A stretch of 64,000 nt of DNA from SG8-30 sp964406445 (GTDB lineage Bacteria > Pseudomonadota > Gammaproteobacteria > Steroidobacterales > Steroidobacteraceae): positions 1-64,000 of the forward strand of contig CAYORU010000016.1 in NCBI GenBank assembly GCA_964406445.1. The letters run 5' to 3'. This document shows positions 59,495-64,000 of the stretch, in pieces; the stretch's first letter is position 1, and every line of letters begins with the position of its first letter. The position numbers and the translations under genes are program-made. Under the pieces are notes generated by a model. It was not told where the DNA came from, did no database searches, and worked only from the letters and a program-made list of their open reading frames with translations.

Positions 59495-59518
59495 ACTGTA
59501 CAGAATGTTCTGTTCAGT
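59495..59518 (-). promoter_or_regulatory. Near-perfect palindrome at the TetR promoter, probable operator
   Basis: ACTGTACAGAA-TG-TTCTGTTCAGT is a 24-bp palindrome with one mismatch, located 7 bases upstream of the TetR start codon. Size and symmetry fit a TetR dimer-pair site controlling the whole efflux operon. It is also about 140 bases from the divergent DUF2061 gene. Confidence 0.7.
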
Positions 59519-59581
59519 TATCAAGCAGTGCACAAATCCGAGCGTTGCAAAGAGTGCGATAGGCGACGTCTATGGATTTTA

Positions 59582-59600
59582 TAAATGAGAATCATTTGCA
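59582..59600. promoter_or_regulatory. Fur-box-like site
   Basis: TAAATGAGAATCATTTGCA contains AAATGA-GAA-TCATTT, close to the classical Fur consensus (GATAATGATAATCATTATC), in an AT-rich island of this GC-rich window. It lies 60 bases before the DUF2061 ATG and about 95 bases upstream of tetR, so it could serve either divergent unit; distance favours DUF2061. Confidence 0.55.
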
Positions 59601-59660
59601 TATGAACTGGCCAGGCGAGACCCTGCAAGCCTCTTCGGAACCGCCTGGCAGGAACACCGC

Positions 59661-59879
59661 ATGACCCAGGACCTGATGAAAACGCTTTCTTTCGCCGCGC
59701 TGCACTTCGGCGTCGCCTTCAGCGTCGCCTACGCGTTGACCGGCTCCCTCGCCGTGGCGACCGGCATCGGCCTGATCGAGCCGCTGGCGAACACAGTGGC
59801 CTTCTTCTTCCACGAGCGGCTGTGGCGCCGGGCCGGGACGGGCCGAACCGCCGGCACGCCGGCCGCCAGCGCCGCCTAG
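59661..59879 (+). CDS. DUF2061 small membrane protein
   Basis: A 72-residue protein with two hydrophobic segments: LSFAALHFGVAFSVAYALTG and GIGLIEPLANTVAFFFHERLW. This matches DUF2061 (chlorhexidine-resistance-unrelated, uncharacterised inner-membrane proteins). The C-terminal AGTGRTAGTPAASAA tail is low-complexity. A Fur-box-like site precedes it. Its TAG stop overlaps the convergent GGDEF gene's stop (CTAG). Confidence 0.82.
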   Translation: MTQDLMKTLSFAALHFGVAFSVAYALTGSLAVATGIGLIEPLANTVAFFFHERLWRRAGTGRTAGTPAASAA

Positions 59880-61537
59880 GCGACCGCCGGCGCCGCGAGC
59901 TGCACCCGGTTTCGGCCGAAGCCCTTGGCCGCGTAGACCGCGGCGTCGGCGCGCGCGATGAGGCGCTCGCCCTGGTCTTCCTGCGGCTCGAGCGCCGCGA
60001 CGCCGATGCTGCAGGTGAGCCGGATCGTCTCGCCGAAACCGTCGACCGACAGCCCGGCGACCCGCTCGACGATGCGCCGCGCGATCGCCTCGGCGGCCGC
60101 GGCATCCGCCCCGCCGAGGATCACCGCGAACTCCTCGCCGCCGTAGCGCCCGATCGCGTCGGAAGCGCGCAGCTCGGCCTGGATCGGCGCGATGACCGCG
60201 CGCAGGCAGGCGTCGCCGGCGAGATGGCCGTGACGGTCGTTGATCCCCTTGAAGTGATCGAGATCGATGAACAGCAGCGACAGCGGCTGGCCGCGGTCCC
60301 TGGCCTGGACACAGGCCGCCTCCAGGCGCTCGAGCAGCGAGCGCCGGTTGAGGACGCCGGTCAGCGGGTCCGTCTGCGCCCGCCGTTCCGCCTCAGACAG
60401 TGCGCGGCGTGCGAGCCGGAGGCGGTCGGCCACGCCGAGCGCCACCAGCACCGCTGCGGCAACCATGGACAGCGGCAAACCGTAGTACACGAGCAGCGAC
60501 TCGTCGCGCCCGACGAGAAATGTGATCGCCGCGGCGATCGTGAAGGCCTCGAGCAGCAACCATGCGAGCAGGAACCAGCCGGCGGCACGGCTGCCACGTC
60601 GCCACGCGAGGAAGGCCACCACCAGCGTGAACAGCGCGGCGCCGAGGAACATCACGTTGCCCACGCTCGCGACCAGGCCGCCGAGGCCGACGAGATCGCC
60701 CAGGTTCGCGAAGGCCAGCAGCACGAACAGCCAGGCGAGAACGCCAAAGGCCGCGTAAACGCGCGGCGAGAACCGCGCGAGGTCGGCGATCTCGCGCACG
60801 AACAGGCAGGCGACCGCGCCGGAGAGCGCCGCGGGGACATTCCACGTGTGCTGCTGCGCCGGCGCCGCGATCCGCAGGAGCGGCCAGTCGAAGCCCACGC
60901 CCGACAGGTAGGCGATGTAGAGCGCCTGCAGGGCGAACAGGCCGCCGTAGAGCAGCAGCAGCCGCTCGGGCAGCAGGAACCAGATCAGGAGCGCCGCGAG
61001 CGCCATCGCCGCCAGCGCGCCGAAGGCGAGCGCGATGACCTGCCCCTGCCAGGCCGCCTCGTTCAGCGCCCCGGCGACCGTCGCGATCGAGAACGACAAT
61101 TCTTCCGCGCCGCGCCCCGCGGCGGACACGCGCACGTACACCAGATCCCCGGGCCGCAGGCCGGGCAGCGCGTAAAGCGCGCGCTCGACGGCGCGAAACG
61201 TCGAGGGCAGGTTCGCGGCGACCAGCGACTGCGCTTCGCCTGCCCGGTACACCTCGAGCTCGAGGTGGCGGCCCTTGTGGACGAGGAGCGCAGGGACGCC
61301 CCCTTCCGCATCGCGGTCCGCGCGAAGCCGCAGCCAGAACGGCGTGCCGCGCAGGCGGGCCTCGCGGAACACGTACGCCCCGAAGCGAGAGTCGAGTTCG
61401 CCCGAGGCCACGGCGGCCGGCGGCGGATCGCCGGCCTCCAAGGGCAACGCCTCGACGATCGCCGTCGCGCCGCGCGCGGGGGGCGCCGGCGCGAGCGCCA
61501 CGAGGCAGAAGACGAGCAGCAGCGAGGGATGTCGCAC
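59876..61537 (-). CDS. Membrane diguanylate cyclase (7TM-DISM-type sensor with GGDEF domain)
   Basis: A 553-residue protein from GTG 61537 with a signal peptide (RHPSLLLVFCLVALAPAPPARG), a periplasmic extracellular-sensor region of about 160 residues, seven membrane segments at about 180-390 (7TM-DISM layout) and a C-terminal GGDEF domain. The active site is YGGEEFAVIL, with an intact inhibitory I-site RASD five residues before it, and DPLTGVLNRRSLLERL at the domain start. It should make c-di-GMP in response to a periplasmic or membrane cue and be product-inhibited. Confidence 0.9.
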   Translation of the reverse strand: MRHPSLLLVFCLVALAPAPPARGATAIVEALPLEAGDPPPAAVASGELDSRFGAYVFREARLRGTPFWLRLRADRDAEGGVPALLVHKGRHLELEVYRAGEAQSLVAANLPSTFRAVERALYALPGLRPGDLVYVRVSAAGRGAEELSFSIATVAGALNEAAWQGQVIALAFGALAAMALAALLIWFLLPERLLLLYGGLFALQALYIAYLSGVGFDWPLLRIAAPAQQHTWNVPAALSGAVACLFVREIADLARFSPRVYAAFGVLAWLFVLLAFANLGDLVGLGGLVASVGNVMFLGAALFTLVVAFLAWRRGSRAAGWFLLAWLLLEAFTIAAAITFLVGRDESLLVYYGLPLSMVAAAVLVALGVADRLRLARRALSEAERRAQTDPLTGVLNRRSLLERLEAACVQARDRGQPLSLLFIDLDHFKGINDRHGHLAGDACLRAVIAPIQAELRASDAIGRYGGEEFAVILGGADAAAAEAIARRIVERVAGLSVDGFGETIRLTCSIGVAALEPQEDQGERLIARADAAVYAAKGFGRNRVQLAAPAVA

Positions 61538-61614
61538 GACGGTGTCCGGCCGAGGGCTCGACGATTGTGGGCGGCCCGCCGCACCCGGCGCAAGCGCCGC
61601 GCGAGGGCCAGCGC

Positions 61615-63456
61615 TCACTTCGCGATCGCCGCCGCGCGGCGAAGCAGCGCGGCCAGCTGGCGAGCCGACAGCACCGGCGCGAGCGCCTGCCGCGCCCCGG
61701 GCGAGTCGAGCGCGGCGAGGCGTCGTCGCCACTCATCGTTCACCGCGAGCGGCGCGTTCCTGAGGTGCGGGGGCACGCCGCTGCCCGTGCCGAAGGCCCG
61801 GCCGTGGCCCGTCAGGACCAGCTGCCCCGAGCCTGGCACGTACGAGACTTCTTCGGCCGTGCGCGGCGCGTTGCCGATCAGCACATCGAACAGGTACATC
61901 GCCGCCCACTGGTTCTGCAGCGGACACCACGCGTCCACGCGCGCCTCGCCGGCCGCGCGCCTGGACTCCGGCACGAGCGAAGGCGGCAGGAAGAGGACGG
62001 TGCCGGGCCTGCCGTCGACGACGCGCTGCACGGCCGCGGGGACCATGCCCAGGCCGAGCAGGCGGTCCAGTCGATATGCCGCGACCTCGGGGGCGAACGC
62101 CTTCCCGCCGGCCGCCGGCAGGAACACCGCCGGGACGTCGGCGCCCTTCCAGCGCAGCGTCAAGGCCTCGCCCTGCTCCGTCGGGCTGCGGCCGACGATC
62201 TCCGCCGACGCCAGCGCGGACTCGAGTTCCTCAGGGGACCCCCCGGCGGAGAGCGCGCCGGCGCGCGCGGGCAGCTCGTCCACGGCGACGGGCGTGCTGG
62301 CGCCCTGGTAGAGGGCGGCGAGCGTGCCGCGCTCGATCACGAGCGCGGTGCCCTGGCCCCCGTAGTAGGCCCGCTGGATGCCGGTGTCGATCATCCAGAC
62401 GCGGTCGGCGAGTCGCCGCCAGGCCTGCCGGCCAGTCGTCGGCGTGTGGCCGATCACGACCCGCTTCGCGCCGAAGGCGGCGAGCGTGCGGGCGAGCCGG
62501 TCCTGTTCGATGAGCGCGCCGCAGCCGGCGTTGCCGCGATACCAGAGGGGACCCATCGGCGCATGCAGCGGCGCGTCGTGCAACTCGAGCAGGCGGCGCG
62601 CCAGCGCCGCCGCCTCCGACCCGGACTCGACCGCCCGCGACAGGAGCTTCGGCATGTCGTAGAAATCCGTCGTCGCGTCGAGCAGCCCGCGCGCGACGGC
62701 CTGCTCGAGCAGCTCCGCGAACTCCACCAGCGCGTCGCGCATCGCGGCCAGGCCGGCGAGGTCGGACACCGGCAGCGCCGCGCTGACGCCCGCGTGCACG
62801 AACAGCGTGTCGCCGATCCTGAGAGCCACCGGCTTGCCGAGCAGCCACCGGCCATAGCGGCCGCTCGCCGAGAAGGCGGCGCGATGGGCGAAGAAGCCCG
62901 GCGGGAAGCGCTCGTCGAACTCCGCGCGCGTGAGCGGGCGCGGCGCAGCCGCGACGAAACGCGCGTAGGCCGCGTCGCGCTGCGCGCGCGTCTCGTCGCC
63001 GGCAAAGGCCGCGAACTCGCCGCGGGCGACGTAGCGCAGGTCGCCGACCAGGTTCATGACGTCGTGGTTGCCGAGCACCACGTGCACGCCGCCGCCGGCC
63101 GCCGCCGCCTGCGGCTCGAGGCGCATCAGCAGGTCCAGCGAGGCGCGCGAGGCGTCGCCCCGATCCACGATGTCGCCGTTCACGACGAGACGCGCGGCGC
63201 CGCCGGCCCAGTCGCCCGAGCCGTCGATCAGCCCCGCGCCCGCGAGCGTCTCGACGAAGGCCTCGTGCGCGCCGTGCAGGTCGGACACCGCCACGACCCG
63301 CTCGACGGCGCCGATGGCGAACGCCGGCCCGGTCTCGGCGTCGGCAGTTGCCGAGAGGAGGCCGAAGAGCAAGGTCGCGCAGGCGCCGGCGAACCGGCGG
63401 TTGTCGACCGGGGTGCTATCATCACCGCAGGGAGCAGGGGCGCGGGCGACTCTCAT
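61615..63456 (-). CDS. Exported PPP-family phosphatase fused to a Fam20/HipA-like pseudokinase domain
   Basis: A 613-residue protein with a signal-like segment at about residues 21-40 (FAGACATLLFGLLSATADA). The N-terminal half is a Shewanella-like (Shelph) metallophosphatase: VVAVSDLHGAHEAF (D59, H61), VVNGDIVDRGD, VVLGNHDVMNLVGDLRYV and later VVIGHTPTTGRQAW. Residues about 415-600 resemble Fam20/HipA/PI3K-like kinases: APEVAAYRLDRLLGLGMVP (E457 region), then YLFDVLIGNAPRTAEEVSY and QLVLTGHGRAF. In active relatives these read like LxxNxDRxxxN and IDHGRAF; here Asp becomes Pro, Asn becomes Glu and the metal Asp becomes Gly. So the second domain is probably catalytically dead. The start ATG 63456 shares CATG with the divergent gene. 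Confidence 0.8.
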   Translation of the reverse strand: MRVARAPAPCGDDSTPVDNRRFAGACATLLFGLLSATADAETGPAFAIGAVERVVAVSDLHGAHEAFVETLAGAGLIDGSGDWAGGAARLVVNGDIVDRGDASRASLDLLMRLEPQAAAAGGGVHVVLGNHDVMNLVGDLRYVARGEFAAFAGDETRAQRDAAYARFVAAAPRPLTRAEFDERFPPGFFAHRAAFSASGRYGRWLLGKPVALRIGDTLFVHAGVSAALPVSDLAGLAAMRDALVEFAELLEQAVARGLLDATTDFYDMPKLLSRAVESGSEAAALARRLLELHDAPLHAPMGPLWYRGNAGCGALIEQDRLARTLAAFGAKRVVIGHTPTTGRQAWRRLADRVWMIDTGIQRAYYGGQGTALVIERGTLAALYQGASTPVAVDELPARAGALSAGGSPEELESALASAEIVGRSPTEQGEALTLRWKGADVPAVFLPAAGGKAFAPEVAAYRLDRLLGLGMVPAAVQRVVDGRPGTVLFLPPSLVPESRRAAGEARVDAWCPLQNQWAAMYLFDVLIGNAPRTAEEVSYVPGSGQLVLTGHGRAFGTGSGVPPHLRNAPLAVNDEWRRRLAALDSPGARQALAPVLSARQLAALLRRAAAIAK

Positions 63457-64000
63457 GAACGAGATCCTCAAGGGCGAGAATATCGCGTTCCTCGCGAAAC
63501 TCGCCGGATACTTCCTCGCGCTCGGCGTCGGCCTCGCCGCCATCTTCAGCTACGCGCCGATGCTGCTCGAGACGAGCCAGTCGGGCGCCGCGCCCGACGA
63601 GATCACGCAGACCCTCATCGAAGGACTGCTGGAGGAGTCGGGCCGTCGTCCGTCGCTCGAGCAGCGCACTTTCACCAGCCTCGCCGCCGTGCTGTTCGTG
63701 CTGTCCTTCTCCTTCCTGTGCACCGTGGCGCTGATGCTGCCGATCACCTGGGTGTACATGTACACGCACCGCAAGTCCTACGGCCGGACGCTGGTGGCCT
63801 CGCTGATCGTCCTGCCGATCTGCGCCACGGCGACCGTCTGGCTGATCCAGGACAGCCTGCCGCTCGCCTTCGGCCTCGCGGCGCTGGTGGCGGCGGTACG
63901 CTTCCGGATCCGCCTCGACAACGCGCTCGACGGCGTGTACGTCTTCTCCGCCATCTCGGTCGGCCTCGCCTCGGGCGTCGGGCACTTCGGCGTCGGTTTC
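63455..64000 (+). CDS. DUF4956-family membrane protein (3' truncated by window edge)
   Basis: The first 182 residues of a membrane protein: a segment near residues 16-32, a central one (LAAVLFVLSFSFLCTVALMLPITW) and then the cytoplasmic-looking domain with TLVASLIVLPICATATVWLIQ, LAFGLAALVAAVRFRIRLDNALDGVYVFSAISVG, a clear DUF4956 pattern. Members are often encoded beside polyphosphate-polymerase VTC-domain and CotH-like kinase genes. ATG at 63455; GGGAGCAGGGG upstream may be the ribosome site. It starts head to head with the phosphatase-pseudokinase gene. No stop is seen before the edge. Confidence 0.8.
   Translation, partial: MNEILKGENIAFLAKLAGYFLALGVGLAAIFSYAPMLLETSQSGAAPDEITQTLIEGLLEESGRRPSLEQRTFTSLAAVLFVLSFSFLCTVALMLPITWVYMYTHRKSYGRTLVASLIVLPICATATVWLIQDSLPLAFGLAALVAAVRFRIRLDNALDGVYVFSAISVGLASGVGHFGVGF

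Noticed and set aside
1..64000. tRNA, rRNA, integrase, prophage or restriction-modification genes
   Set aside because: I looked on both strands and found none that I could support.

Overview
The window is about 64 kb of very GC-rich DNA (GTG and TTG starts are common) from a bacterial chromosome or draft scaffold. Gene content and order point to a gammaproteobacterium: an mre/rod wall-elongation block running into dacA-dat-ybeD-lipB, the lptD-surA-pdxA-rsmA-apaG-apaH block, KDO transferase plus KDO kinase, and glnE. The amgK-murU pair divergent from lptD is the arrangement known from Pseudomonas and its relatives. I cannot fix the genus. Almost everything is core chromosome; I see no phage, insertion-sequence transposase, CRISPR array, rRNA or tRNA.

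Layout. 1-9.6 kb (+): mreB (5' end missing), mreC, mreD, mrdA, rodA, mltB, rlpA, dacA, dat, ybeD; most junctions overlap or nearly touch, so this is a wall-elongation operon. 9.7-13.6 kb (-): amgK, murU, lipA, an OsmC protein and lipB, with two repeat families touching both ends of lipB. 13.7-23.3 kb (+): lptD, surA, pdxA, rsmA, then a LysR regulator divergent from a methyltransferase plus small-protein pair, then a UspA protein, apaG and apaH. 23.3-27.8 kb: small accessory enzymes (cyclase-family hydrolase, two GNATs, an ABM monooxygenase, a GST, a small membrane protein). 27.8-31.7 kb (-): folA, a SET-domain methyltransferase, thyA, lgt and an RlmI-like methyltransferase. 31.8-38.4 kb: a DUF255 protein, a GDT1-type transporter head to head with a threonine dehydratase-like enzyme, a GFA protein, an AEC transporter, a HIT-VOC fusion and a HAD phosphatase. 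38.5-43.3 kb (-): cytochrome c, comB-like, an NrtR/NadQ-type regulator, nadA and nadB, with two operator-like sites before nadA. 43.3-49.3 kb: a DUF882 protein, a type III decarboxylase, waaA, kdkA, a GT9 glycosyltransferase, DUF6165 and a zinc-finger protein, with a 100-N assembly gap inside a repeat. 49.4-59.5 kb (-): TetR regulator, RND pump (MFP, permease, OMF), a membrane metalloprotease-like protein and glnE. 59.6-64 kb: DUF2061, a membrane GGDEF protein, an exported phosphatase fused to a kinase-like domain, and the start of a DUF4956 membrane protein.

Most notable: (1) the exported protein at 61615-63456 reads as a PPP-type phosphatase fused to a Fam20/HipA-like kinase fold whose catalytic residues all appear substituted, i.e. 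a phosphatase-pseudokinase, head to head with a DUF4956 gene; (2) lipB has an N-terminus and a C-terminus both written in repeat DNA; (3) the N-gap is flanked by an exact 55-bp duplication, which looks like an unresolved k-mer overlap; (4) a HIT-VOC fusion, and a LysR/methyltransferase/small-protein cassette with a perfect palindrome between the divergent genes.
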